A stretch of DNA of 64,000 nt from Romanomermis culicivorax. Taxonomy: Eukaryota; Nematoda; Enoplea; Mermithida; Mermithidae. The notes below the pieces were generated by a model. It searched no databases, was not told where the DNA came from, and was given only the letters and a program-made list of their open reading frames with translations. Below are positions 37,101-51,313 of the stretch, in pieces. The DNA is taken from positions 124,001 through 188,000 of the forward strand of contig CAWUHX010000101.1 of the NCBI GenBank assembly GCA_963922205.1, in the 5' to 3' direction. Each line of letters opens with the position of its first letter. Position 1 is the first letter of the stretch. A program made the translations under genes and the position numbers.

Positions 37101-39103
37101 GCCGGGAGTGCCGGGCGTAGATGGCGATCAAGGCTTGCCCGGCAAGCCGGGTGAGAAAGGATCGTCGGGAGTTGTGCCGGATAGTTTTTGGGATAAAACG
37201 CCCGAACCTTGCATACGATGCCCGCCGGGACCGCGAGGTGCTCCCGGACGTCAAGGCAGAGATGGAAAACCAGTGAGAGCATGTTTGGAAGCGGTGTTTT
37301 CTGAGATTGGGGCAATTTTACTATAAAAATAATCGGGAACTGTCAATCTTGATCAAGAAAGGAAACTGAGGGTTGGTGAAAGTAGTCAATGAAGTCATTT
37401 TTTTATTCTGTCAGATCTGTCAACAATGAATAAACACTATTTTAGATCATTTTGCTAAATAAATTTCAGTGAAATCCATTGTTTAATCCCCAATTTGCTG
37501 AATTTTTAATCAAAAAAAGATTTTTGCAACATCTCGAGAAGTCACCCCCTGCTTAAACCGACATTATACTAGCCCACCCGAGGAGAACAGGCGCATGTGC
37601 AAGCACGGGTGCAGGATACCAGAAATAGATTATCGAGAGCTCAAGAGTGTGCTCACTCTGGCGCCTGCAGGTGTTCATGCTCTTGGAAATAGAAACAGCA
37701 CTGTAGGACTGAAAGATAAAATGGTCTTGTCATATTGTTTATTTTATTCAGTCACTTTTTTCATGGCATCAAGGTGGGTAATTGCATTTAATTATTATTA
37801 GTGTCAGAATCTTAAATGCGTAATGATTTTTTAATGCAAAACTTGATTCTCAGTTAGTTTTTCAGCAGATCTATCGAGATTAATGTAATTAAGGAATATC
37901 AAGTGCTACTCTAAATTTTATTCCACATCAATGCGTAGCGTTTTGTCGATTTTCTTACGAAGTTCTATTGTCCAAAAGATCTATGACACAGAGTTTTGAA
38001 GATTTTTCCACATTCCTATTATTTAAAAATTTCGTTGGAAAATGAAGAGTGACTGTATTTACATTAGAAGAAAATTCGAAAATTCGACAAAAAAGATGTC
38101 AATTCCGAATACAAGAAATAAGTATGTATAAGAAGTGTTCAAAAATGCGGATTATTTCCCACAAACCACGATAAACGAACTAAAAAACCAATTTTTGCAT
38201 TTAAAAAACCTATCACTAATTTTGATGAGACATAAGTTAATAAACTTGTTAAAATTCGGAATATTCATCAAGAACTAAAAAATGAGATAGAGAAGTATTT
38301 GAAATTGAGCTCAAAATCCAAATGTGTGATAAATAATTATGACATAAAAACAAATTTCAACAAGAAACATGAAAAAACGTTGGTGTGCACATTAATTTGA
38401 CTCTGAAAAATAGAACATGTTACAATTTGAGGCGCACGAAACACATGCAGGCGCTAGATCCGCTGCTCGAGTTAAAGAGGATTATTTTTGGTGTGATAGC
38501 TCTGAAATCCAAGGTGCTCGGTCAATGTTTATTTTTGCAGTTGGAGTTAGCTCCGCCTCAGCGTAAGCGCCTCATGCTTATTGGTCAATCTATGGCACAC
38601 AGTGTGAAGCGCACAGTTCGGGCGCAAGTATGGTCCCGCCTTTAGATTCAAACATCACCTCAGGGCCCACCAATGTATTTCCATTCCCAAATGACCATCC
38701 TTTCCAGGGCAGCAAAGGCCGGCCAGGAATCAACGGACGAAACGGCTTCGACGGCTACAAAGGTCCGATGGGTCCAGTGGGCAAGCCCGGTCCCGACGGC
38801 CAACCGGGCCGACAGGGCGAGCCCGGCTTCGCCGGACAATCGGCCTATAAATACCTGCCCGGAGCGCCCGGCGACAAAGGTTACGAGGGACCGGACGGAA
38901 CGCGCGGGAGTTACGGACCACCGGGACCGCCAGGCAATCTAGGACAGCCGGGTGCACGCGGCGACGTTGGTGAACAAGGGGAACGCGGGCCCGAGGGGAA
39001 GAAAGGAGAAAAGGGCAAACGGGGACCTACGGGACAGCCGGGACCAGATGCTGAATATTGCAAAATATGCAAAGGTCGACGAACAAATCCGGCGGCAAGC
39101 TAA
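34134..39103 (+). CDS. Nematode cuticle collagen
   Basis: Three exons (34134-34338, 36539-37272, 38708-39103) give 444 codons. The N terminus holds a hydrophobic segment (residues about 10-31) and the cuticle-collagen N-terminal block ending near FTVLG. NFRGKR at residues 70-75 is a subtilisin-type processing site. Residues about 90-248 are not collagenous but carry repeated NYGQ/NYGY motifs ([28 protein letters not shown]). Gly-X-Y stretches follow: [13 protein letters not shown] (from about 249), [10 protein letters not shown] (from about 296) and a long run in exon 3, with paired cysteines between them for interchain bonds. The end [11 protein letters not shown] resembles the DAEYC C-terminal block of cuticle collagens. 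The protein is processed and cross-linked in the extracellular cuticle. The third exon is much GC-richer than the introns. An AATAAA lies at 39489. Confidence 0.96.
34339..36538. other. Collagen intron 1
   Basis: 2.2-kb intron, mostly AT-rich. A reverse-oriented C-tract repeat lies at 35590-35875; no exon was recognised. Confidence 0.6.
35590..35875 (-). repeat. C-tract dispersed repeat, type B copy 2
   Basis: Its reverse complement repeats the blocks of 980-1150 (GGCAAGAATTTTTCA, GGACTTTTTATC, GTGAGCAAAAA, CAAAATATGCACAAAAATC). It then continues into a G-run, GTTTACCCCCCCTATTC and GTGCATGTATGTTCCGG. Confidence 0.7.
37273..38707. other. Collagen intron 2
   Basis: 1.4-kb intron, mostly AT-rich. 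A GC-richer patch at about 38430-38640 contains CTCCGCCTCAGCG and ATTGGTCAAT, which look promoter-like, but no coding exon or transcription start can be supported. Confidence 0.45.
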
Positions 39104-39678
39104 TGGTGCTCACGATTCGGCTATTACCTCACCTGTAGCTCAATGATTTATTCAGTATTCGTGCTTTTTTGTAAAAAATTAGTCGAAATTACTAGTTTTT
39201 CTGTACCGATTCTCAACAGGATACATTTTGAGAAGGGATCTTCTGTATGAGGAAAATTGTTTCGTATAAAATGCTCAAAAAAAGCGACGAACCATTGAAT
39301 GTGGTTATCATGCACATTTCCAAAATACCAGTCTGTTAGTGTAGGTCATTTATCACTACAGTAATTGTTTATCATAGTTATCGATTTTTGGGTCAGGAAG
39401 AAACTTTTTTCGCGTGTATATTTAGAGACAATTGGCTATCTTTATGTAAATTTCTAAACATAAACTTTGCACAAAGTGTTTGTTTCCTAATAAACAGCGA
39501 AAGAACAAGGTTTTACAATGAACGACGCCCATACACACAAATCGAACTGATAAGATTGCTATAAAAGGTGGTGACGCTCTTGCGAAGGTTTTTTTGGCCG
39601 AAAGTTTGCTTATTTAGCCGGGGGACAAGGTTTACTAATTCGATAATATTTTACTAATACGACGTTTATTACTGTTCG
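39104..39678. other. Intergenic between collagen and PLD genes
   Basis: 575 bp, AT-rich. It includes the collagen 3' end with AATAAA at 39489-39494, 386 bp past the stop. No gene was recognised. Confidence 0.5.
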
Positions 39679-42600
39679 ATGACGAAATTTAAATATAGAA
39701 GGACTAGTAAATTGAATATTAGTGATAATACTGATGAATTAATAATAGCTAGGAAACGGAAGAATAAAGGAGAAAAGAAAATTCTAACCGATGTGCTGCT
39801 TTTGAAGAAAACAAAACGTTCCGATTCGACGGAATCGAATTCAACGTCCGATTCCTTTTGTATACATTCCTTCACAGGTTAGTAATATTCTGCTCCTAAA
39901 TTTCATGTGACCTCTCATGTTTACGAAGGCTTGCATCCCTGAACTCGCAGGTGGATTCACATGTGATGTCTAAATATGGACCTCAGAGATGGGTTTTTCG
40001 ATTCCTGAAGCCTAAACTACGTTGATTATTGAACATTCTTGGATAATATTCACTTCGAAACCAAATTTTGCAAGAATCCTTTTTTTGTTCTAAACTTTGA
40101 CGTCTAGGAAACTGACAATTGATACGACATCTACGTAGAAGGTTTCGTAGCAGTTACGTATAGAATATAATTTTTCGACAGCCTTACATTTACCCTATGT
40201 TTTACGTTCAAATTCTGCCAACTCTCGACAATTTTTTGCCTTACGAACGCCGTAAAAGCTACGTTTTTGGGGCTATTTTGATTAAACTTTAATCTTGTTT
40301 TTGGAACCTCATTCGCCTCCAAATTTGGGTGGTGAGGTGGAACACTTTGTTGTTGGGGCAATGCCCCCTCGAAACCCCTTCGCATCATTTATGGTCTGAC
40401 TCGTTCAGCAACAATGTAGGTTGGTTTCATACATGCACAGCATAGAAGTTCTGCGGGGGGGGGGGTCAGCCAGGACAGGGGGTGGAATACAATTTTTTTT
40501 TTCATTCTTGATAATGAAAAGAAAAGTCTCAGAAAGTCTTCTAACATTCAAGCAGCATATTCTTCAACCTATATTAGTCAGATATGTGAAACTATTTGCT
40601 TAGACAGCACTTTTTAAAGTTTCCATGTTGCTTTTTTGGAATTAAGTACGATTTGTTTAGAAAAATTGTCAAACTACAACGTCATTTCCATTTTTATGAC
40701 GACTTTTTTTCTCTCTTGCTCATCTTCCTTCGTCATCTTCTCAATCATTGGTGGAAGAGTTAAATCTGCTGGGGGTCAACAAGAATCTGCTGGGGGTCAA
40801 TAAAAATCTGCTGGGGGTCAAAACCCCCCCCCCCCCCAAACCCCTCCCCACGTGCATGTATGGTTGGTTTGCCATTGAAACTATCGGTTCTTTCACTGAA
40901 TATTTCACTGAATTCTAATCATGATCTTTTCCAACAGACGTTGCTTATGAGCATATACATGCACAGCATAGAAATTCTGCCGGGGTCAGCCAGGAAAGGG
41001 GGTTCGCTCGAATTTTTCGCCTTGAATGACACCATAATTTTCATTCTCATGACGATTTTCTCTCCTCATGATCTTGTGCATAATTGGTGGGAGCTCAAAT
41101 CTGCTGAGGGTGGGGTCAGAACCATACATGTACAGGATAGAAACTTCGGGGATCAGATCCAAATTATTTTCAAAAGCTCTCAGAACTAGGTCGAAATGGA
41201 TCAAAATGTTTTAAAATTCGATTTTTAGATGTTTCATAGCGTGCTCTTTCAGTTCCAACAATAAATTATAATTTTTATCTTAATTATGATCAATTTATTG
41301 TCGAAAAAATGATTTCTACATTTCAAGGCATAAAAATCCCAAGAAGTGCAAATTCAAAGGGTTTCAGTCAGGATACCTCCAGCAGAACATGCATGGTCAG
41401 GACACTTCCAAAACCGCTTCCACGTGCATGCTTAGAATGAGCAGTTCAATATTTCTGACGTCAAATTTATACTGTAGCCTGAACTAGTCAACTTCCTTGA
41501 TCATTTTTCCTAGATTTTATGACATCGCGATACGTTCTCGCATTGACGATTTTCTTCGCTCTACTTTCGCTTACTTTAATTTCTACGTTTCTTTGGCGTT
41601 ACGGAACGACAGATATTCGGACCAACGTAGCCAAAGTGACCGGTCTATTTTCCTACGTGGCCAAAAGTCAAGTACGGCGAGCCAGAGTGCAATATTTCAA
41701 ATCGATATTAGTCAAAAGTTTCAGTTTAACGAGTTTATGGCTCAAAAGTTGTACGGGACGTTTTGGAAAGGAGGCGTCAGTTGGTCATCAAAGGCGGAAT
41801 ACTGTAGTTTCGCAACAAGTTGAATGTTCCAGGAGTTGTCAGTAAGTAGCCTGAACAAAGTAAAGTAATCTTTTGCAATTTTTTTGTTGAAAACCTCCAT
41901 CTTTTGATTTATTTCCAACCTTTGGACACTTTTTTAGAATAGAAATTGTCGAATCTATTCCCGAAACACTGCCAGGCGTGTGGCCGAAAATGCGAAAACT
42001 GGCGACCGATGGCGACGAAACGTTGTCAGTCAAGACGACATTCGAAAGTTGGAAAGAGCTGATGAATTTGGCCGAAAATAATTTGCATATCGCCGCCTAC
42101 AAATCGAGTCTTCGTGCGAAACACGTTATCAATTCAACGGATCAAAATCCCAGCACTGCCATGGTGAGTGTGTGCAGGTTTGAAATCAGAATAGCATTAA
42201 AATTCTACAGAAATCACAAAATACGGTACTATTTTGACAAATTAAGTTAATTACTGTAAGGAATGCTTACCACAAAAAAAAATTTTACCCAAGTTTTGGC
42301 GAAATTGAGTTTTTTCACGACCTTTTCAGAAAAAGTTTCATTCTCAAAAGAATTCAGATTTTTAATATGCAAATTAGATGTAAATTATGATAGATGATTA
42401 CAGACGGTCGAAACTTGTTAAGGAATGCGGCACACAGGACGCATCATACATACTGAGAATTTCGGACATCAATTGGAATCATCTGCTCCAAAAACAGTTA
42501 AAAAGAAACTAAGGGTCCAAGCTTGATTAGTCTTATATCATCAGAGTAAAAATAAAAAATATTTTTGTTTACCCCAGGGTCCATTCCAACCTGCACAGTT

Positions 42601-45600
42601 GTGCTGATGTAGTCAGCTAGAAAATCATAAAATCAGCTAGAAACCTGAGAAATTTAAGCCAAAATCAATTTCGAACTAAAAATGGTTTCAAAAATAAGAC
42701 GCCAACCAAAAGGTTGTAGCTGAAAATCAGTTGCTCTACCAATTTCGAGACACCCTGAACACTTCACTCCTTTGTAGGGCGAAGAAATTTTTCGTTTATT
42801 GACCGAAATGAAAACTAAAAATCGTAACGTTAGCGTCAAAATGGTCGAAAATTATCCGCCTCGTGATTTGGGTGATAACGAAGATGGCTTGAGTTTAGAA
42901 AAGAGAGGTGTTTTTGAGAAAATTGTATGCAATCAAGAAGATCTTTTTTGATTTTTAAATATAGGAATTGTGGAAAGAAGAGCTCTTCACTTTAAAAGAA
43001 TGTTCGGCGGAGCCATGCATTCCAAATTCCTGGTTGTTGATTCGAAGCATTTTTATCTCGGATCGGCCAATTTTGATTGGCGATCGCTCAATCAGGTATC
43101 TTTTTGTGCTTACTGTACTAGAATAAAGATCACGATCTTGATTTTTTCAAGAAATACGAAATCGGTGTTCTAGTCAAGAATTGTTCTTGTTTGGCCAAAG
43201 ATTTGCAGTCAATTTTTGCATCGTATTGGCGTTTGAGCATGCAAAACGTCACCAATGGGACCAATATTGAAAACTTGTATTCTACCGAAACGTCGGACAT
43301 AACTTTTAAAAATCCGCTCAAACTTTTGCATAAAGGAGTTGATCCAACGAATGTCTACTTGGCTGTAAGTCCTGATACTTTGTACAGGTAACTCTTTTTG
43401 GAGCTGTTGAAAAATGACGCAGTTTTGAGTCTTTCAAATTCTTTGTAAAATTTTTCTTCGACATTTTTCTACCTGACTAAAATATCCATTTTTCAAAATG
43501 AGTTCAATTCAAAATGCAGCAATTCTTGAGTAGTTCTGATTAAGTTCTATTCAGACAGATGATTCAAATTTGTAACTATATATTTTTTACATATTCAGGG
43601 GTTGATAGAATTTCGTTGACCTATCCGCTTACAGTAACCCATCTTCTTTTGGAATGGATCATGAATTACACATAATTTTGTATGCATGAAGTAGGAAATT
43701 TTACTTTCGTCGATGATCAGTTTTCGTTCTCATTCACTTTCGTTCTCATTTTCGATCAAATTTCAACCAAATTTTCAACATGCAATCTTTGATCCAAATC
43801 TGCTCACAATAACAAAGCACGCGCATTTTTGATGTAAAATTTGACGATTGACAGTTTTCGTGCGGATTTTCTTTGAATCAGTCAGTCAATTAGTTTTCAG
43901 TCAAATAAACAGAAAAAAAGTACCTGAAAAAATTACATAACTGCTAATTTAGAGCTTACGTTAATCGACCGTGGCAGAATAAAATCTTTTTTCGTTTTGT
44001 TTCTAGACATCAGTTCAATGTTGAATCACAAATCTGAAATGTCTATTCATGATACCTGATTAAAAAATGAACAAACCAATTTGAAATTTCATTGGCCAGA
44101 CCTCCTTTTAAAAAGAATGAGGAAATTACTCACTTTCGAACAGTGTTGACAATATTTTACTACTCATGGAGAAATCTTCAAATTTTATAGTCTCTTTGGT
44201 ATGCATCTGAATAGTAAAAAATGGAAAGCAAGTACTGTTTCATATTTTCATGATTTTCTACTCATCACTTTTGTGTGCATTATTAACTAATTTTTCGAAT
44301 GAAAAATCATATTGTTCCCCAGCCGATTTTGAGAACAGTATTACTTATTTTTTGTCATTAAAACTTAGCATACTTCCATGAACTTTTTAACTTTTTTTCA
44401 TAGACGTCTCCGCCGCACCTTAATACAAAAGATAGAACTTGGGATTTGGACGGCATTTTGGACGTCATAAATCGAGCAGAACAATTTCTCTATATAAACG
44501 TTATGGATTATGTCCCCATGTTTTTGTATGCGAAACCTAGGAGGTGAGTGAGTGAACGTTTTGTCGAAGCAGATAAAAATTGGTATATTCAATGGATTTC
44601 TCACATTGACACTGACTGAGCGACTAATTGACTGAATTGGGTGGCTTGACTCTCTTAAATTAACTTGATTAACCTGACTCACTCGAGTGACTTGACCGAT
44701 TTGGTTACTTGAAACACTTGACTGACTTGAGTAACCAGACGTAGTTGATTGATTTAGCTCACTTAACTCAATTGACTCACGTGACTGATTTCATTCACTT
44801 GGCTCAGTTGAGTGACGTCCATGACCTGAATTTTTACTGACTTCACTCATTTGACTGACCCCTTTGAATCCCTCGACGGACTTCATCAAGTTCACTCACT
44901 TGAATGATTTGACTGACATGACTCACTGTAGTACTTGACTCAGCTGAGTCACGTGATTCAGCTGCCTCACTTGGCTGATTGGTCGCACTTGAATGATTTG
45001 ACCCGTTCAAGTATCTTGACTCGCTTGAGTCGCCTGACTCACTTGACTGACCTGACATACATGAGTCACTTTCGTGACTTGACTGTCTTCATTCATTTGG
45101 CTCACTTTAGTGATTTGACTGACTTAACTCATTTAACTCACTTGTCTGACTTTGACTTGATTACTTGACTCACTCGATTCACCTGAAACTTTACTTTGTC
45201 TTTACTTTACTTAGTCGACTGACTTCACTCTTCTGGGTCACTTGACTCTTCAATATGGATTTATCACGGGAAAATCACAATCGGCTTACAGTAAGCATTA
45301 TTCTACTTCAGTTCACTACATATTCCCAATGCACCATGCAGTATAAATTCATATTAACAAACATTGGCTCGAAATTCAACTTTTAGGTACTGGCCTGTCA
45401 TAGACAACGCTGTACGTCGGGCGGTCATCGAACGCGGTGTTGAACTAAAACTTATTTCGGCGGCTTTGCATTTTGTGCCGCAGAATTTGAAGTTTTTGCA
45501 GTCGCTCGAAGCGTTGAACGGTTTACAGGGCAGTGTTCACATCGTAAGTGATTTTGTAGGCTATTCAACGCTAGTTAAAAATGAAATAACTGAACATTAA

Positions 45601-47548
45601 CATTTTTTTCGCAAAAATTATATTTTGGAGACGTTTTGTCATTCTAAGCATCTTATAACAGACTAAATGTCCGAATATTGTGAAATTATTTTCATTTTTA
45701 GAAGATACTACGGGTACCATCGGAAACCGAATTTCATAGAATGTTCGCCAGGGATAGAAGAACGCACAGAAAGTTTATGGTCACCGAAAATGATGTTGTA
45801 ATAGGTATGGCTTTTGTGGAAAATAAGCCGGTTTGAAAATTATTTGCAACTGATTTCGACGTTCGAGTAAGCTATAATGCAAGGCACAATATTAAGCACA
45901 AAATACGAATGTTAAAATCGAGAGAAAGTCATCCAAAATCGCTGAACCTTTGATTTCTCTATTTGAGTTGACAACCTTAAAATCAGGTAATATGTAGTTT
46001 TGCATGCTGAGTATTGTTCCAGATATTTTTTTGCATGAAAGTCGACATTCGAGTAGCTACAACATTTTAAACGTTAGAATTTTTAATTTTTTTACCAATA
46101 CGCGATTTAAAATATCAAAGTCTGGAAAATATATCACCCTATAACAAAAGATTCATTTATGCAAAAGACAATTCTCTATAATTTAGTACGAAACAATTTT
46201 TCTAATTTGTTACTCTACACTTTTTGCGCTATTTTAAATTGTCAAAAAAGAGGTAGGAAAAAGCTGAAAAAGTTATTTGAAATTCTTTCCGAGACTTTCC
46301 CACAAGATGCGGCAGAATTTTTTCATGATTTTTGTAACACTTGTCTGAATGTTTGTTGCAGCTGATTGTAATAGCTCATTTTTGCTGTTTACTTTTTGGC
46401 CTGTACAACCGCATAAAAATGGTGGTATGCTTTATCATAGCACACAATATAACACACACAACAATACCTTCCTCAGGCTTTTTACAACTTCTACCAAATT
46501 TCGACTGGAGTGGTATTTGAACTGTGAGCTTTGAGTTTGTGAGTCAAGAGTGCTCTCACCTTCTTCTTCACTCAAAAACTCTTCTTGACTCACAAACTCA
46601 AACTTCTTTTCTTGACTCACAAACTCAAAGCTCACAGTTCAAACCCCACTCCAGTCGAAATTTGGTAAAAGTTGTAAAAAGGCTGAGGAAGGTAGTAGGA
46701 TTACTGCCAAAAGGTCGCTTATCCATATTGTTTTATTACATACATTGTATTGTTGTGTTATATCGTGTGTTATATTGTGTGTTATAATGAAGCGTTTAAC
46801 CATTTTTATGCGGTTGTGCAGGCCAAAAAGCAGACATCAAAAATGAGCTATCATTCTTGTAGGGACTAATGTCCAATATATCGTGCTAAGATTTCAATCC
46901 GAATTGCATAGGTACTGTTTTGGCAGCTGTAGAGATTTTTATGCATTGCAGTGTCATTCAAATGTGTTTATAGATCTGAGTAAATCCTCGACCAATAAAG
47001 TATTGAGTTTTGATTAGTGTTTATCTAATAAATAAGAAAAAAATATGGCTCAGAATCGTTATAAAATGCCATCTAGCTTTGATGGTTGCTGAATGAGATG
47101 TGCCTCAAACGAGTGCTACTGTAAGACAAAAACACATTCAGCCAGAAAAGTGAGAGGCGCACTACAAATCCAATAAACAGCAACTGTGCGGAATGATCCA
47201 CTTTATGCCTTGCTCAGTTCTTTCTTGCGGTTCAAAGCCAAAATGAACACAAAAACACGTAAAATGAAATAAATCGACTGTTTCACACTACAAAACTTTT
47301 CAGGAACTTCAAATTGGTCGGGCGACTACTTCCATAGTAGCACCGGAGTGCAAATTTTCATACAACAAAACCATAGTTCGGTCATCAAAAATTACGGTCC
47401 ATTGATCAAGATGATGCGCCATTTGTTCCTTCGAGATTGGAATTCCGAAAACGCCCATGATATCAACTTTTACGTTAAAACTTGCGTGTCACAAAATGGT
47501 GATATTATTGAATCGAAAAATAAGGTCTGTGAGCCGCTTAGAACGTAA
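39679..47548 (+). CDS. PLD3/PLD4-like phospholipase D family protein
   Basis: Ten exons join in phase into 623 codons: 39679-39877, 41514-41841, 41938-42163, 42778-42907, 42965-43095, 43152-43364, 44404-44543, 45387-45543, 45702-45804 and 47304-47548. A basic cytosolic N terminus precedes one hydrophobic segment at about 73-93, giving the type II topology of PLD3/PLD4. The lumenal part has CQIEIVESIPE, NNLHIAAYKSS, HKD motif 1 MHSKFLVVDS (His313, Lys315, Asp320) with YLGSANFDWRSLNQ, and KNCSCLAKDL. It continues with RYWPVIDNAVRRAVIERGVELKL, HKD motif 2 THRKFMVTEN (His530, Lys532, Glu537 in the Asp position, as in PLD3) with GTSNWSGDYF, and FLRDWNSENAHD. Vertebrate PLD3/4 are lysosomal 5' exonucleases and lipid-modifying enzymes, so a lysosomal role is inferred. 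AATAAA lies at 47749. Confidence 0.95.
39878..41513. other. PLD gene intron 1
   Basis: 1.6-kb intron with a minus-strand open frame at 40388-40131 of unknown nature and several copies of a GGGGGTCAGCCAGGA-type repeat. No exon was recognised. Confidence 0.5.
40420..41440 (+). repeat. G-tract / GGTCAGCCAGGA repeat cluster
   Basis: ACATGCACAGCATAGAAGTT and a G-run with GTCAGCCAGGACAGGGGGT occur at 40430-40480. They recur at 40950-41005, and a third partial copy lies at 41110-41150. Three direct copies of ATCTGCTGGGGGTCAA lie at about 40765-40820. A related piece, TCTGCTTGGGGTCAGCCAGG, is at 49080 in the lactate dehydrogenase gene. Confidence 0.6.
44600..45245 (+). repeat. GACTCACTTGACTGACTTGA low-complexity tandem repeat
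   Basis: Most of PLD intron 7 consists of reiterated, very degenerate TTGACTGACTTGACTCACTT units of roughly 10-20 bp. Open frames through it give only low-complexity Ser/Thr/His/Leu strings. Confidence 0.8.
45805..47303. other. PLD gene intron 9
   Basis: 1.5-kb intron holding a long imperfect hairpin at 46371-46851; otherwise AT-rich with no exon recognised. Confidence 0.55.
46371..46851. mobile_element. Hairpin (foldback) element, about 480 bp
   Basis: The left arm ATAGCTCATTTTTGCTG, TTTTTGGCCTGTACAACCGC, ATAAAAATGGT is matched in reverse complement by the right arm ending GGCCAAAAAGCAGAC, AAAAATGAGCTAT. Inner segments also pair: AATTTCGACTGGAGTGG against CCACTCCAGTCGAAATT, and GAGCTTTGAGTTTGTGAGTC against its complement. 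Almost the whole unit can fold on itself. No target duplication could be assigned. Confidence 0.7.
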
Positions 47549-48695
47549 ACACTAGAAGACACCGATTAGTCGATTTTTATTTTGTTTCAATTCCATATTT
47601 TCAATGTGCTCTTGTAGTTTATTTTTGTGCTTGATAATGTACCGTTTTTTGTAAAATTTATTAATTTTGTATATAATCGTGCGTCTCAAACTAATGCTCA
47701 AATGTTCGTGGCTGTTATTTATATTAATTTTCTGATTCTGTTTTCTTCAATAAACAATGTGTTGCTTCTAAGTAAGCAGAAAGAGAACACGACATTTTGT
47801 ATTTTTCAGTCTCTTGACCAATAATGGTTTTCAGAATCCATCGGTCGATTGGATATCAGACGCGATTTCGCTAGAATAAACACATTGGATGAATAAGACA
47901 GTTTCAATTTTTTAACATTCTAACTGGCAAGAAATTGATTTGCCGATCTGCTACTCTAATGATAGAAATATTCAAATTGTTATCTATCACCTTTCTTCAT
48001 CCCGAAATTCCAGTGTTTAGTCCTGGCAGATTTTCTGTAAGTTACGTACAAGTCGGGCCTACGTGAATAGACAGCAAATCAAACTACATAGTTTACCTGG
48101 AAAAGAGGAATTGCTCAGTTAGCTGAGGTAAGAATAATAGATTTAACCTGTAAGCATGTAAAAATACTAGCTGGTGAACTCCTACTTCACTGAAGCTTAT
48201 CGATTGCCATTCGAGCAGCTTTACTATTAGCTTACTTTGATACATCCCAACACGCAGTTTCCTTGGTTTTTGGATGTTTTCTTTTTAGAGCAAAAGCATT
48301 TTCTGTATGAGTGGCCTGTATTATACAATATAATCGATATTCCACGGCTCAAATGTCCATTCTTCTTTAGAGAACGTCATCTAGAAGCAAGGATTTTTTC
48401 CTTTTTTCCTCTTAAGCGCGAGTACTTATTTTTTAGAAAGGTTCATAATAATTCTTCAACTGAAAAAAAGTACGACTTATATAAACTAGTTTTTTACTAC
48501 GTAAATTCCTTTGTTAGCTGAGCAAAGGTGAAACAACAGGTTCGTCGAACAAGTGCGGTTTTTTTACATTTTTTACGATGCGTCATTTTATGATGTGCTA
48601 GGGAGTCCGGAAATCGAATTTTTTTATTTTGGGAAAATTCATTCGTTTTCACTTAAGGATTTCACATTCAACCGTTTTTAGCTAACGGTTAAAAA
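47549..48695. other. Intergenic between PLD and LDH genes
   Basis: 1.15 kb, AT-rich. AATAAA at 47749-47754 is the probable PLD poly(A) signal. An acceptor-like TTTTTAG ends at 48681, fifteen bases before the LDH ATG. No further gene was recognised. Confidence 0.55.
47749..47754 (+). terminator. Candidate poly(A) signal of the PLD gene
   Basis: AATAAA 200 bp downstream of the PLD stop codon, in T-rich surroundings. Confidence 0.45.

Positions 48696-51313
<2,618 letters not shown>

Noticed and set aside
36515-37315. Long alternative-frame open frames on both strands over the collagen exons.
   Set aside because: They are shadows of GC-rich Gly-X-Y coding sequence; the collagen frame has splice sites and family motifs.
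40131-40388. An 85-codon minus-strand frame with varied composition (NEVPKTRLKF, AFVRQKIVESW).
   Set aside because: It has no recognisable family, splice partners or second copy here; it may be a piece of an unknown repeat but cannot be supported.
43365-43387. A later donor for PLD exon 6 (after LYRG-type reading at 43387).
   Set aside because: The earlier GCT|GTAAGT donor at 43364 keeps the phase and gives the family sequence LATSPPHLN across the junction.
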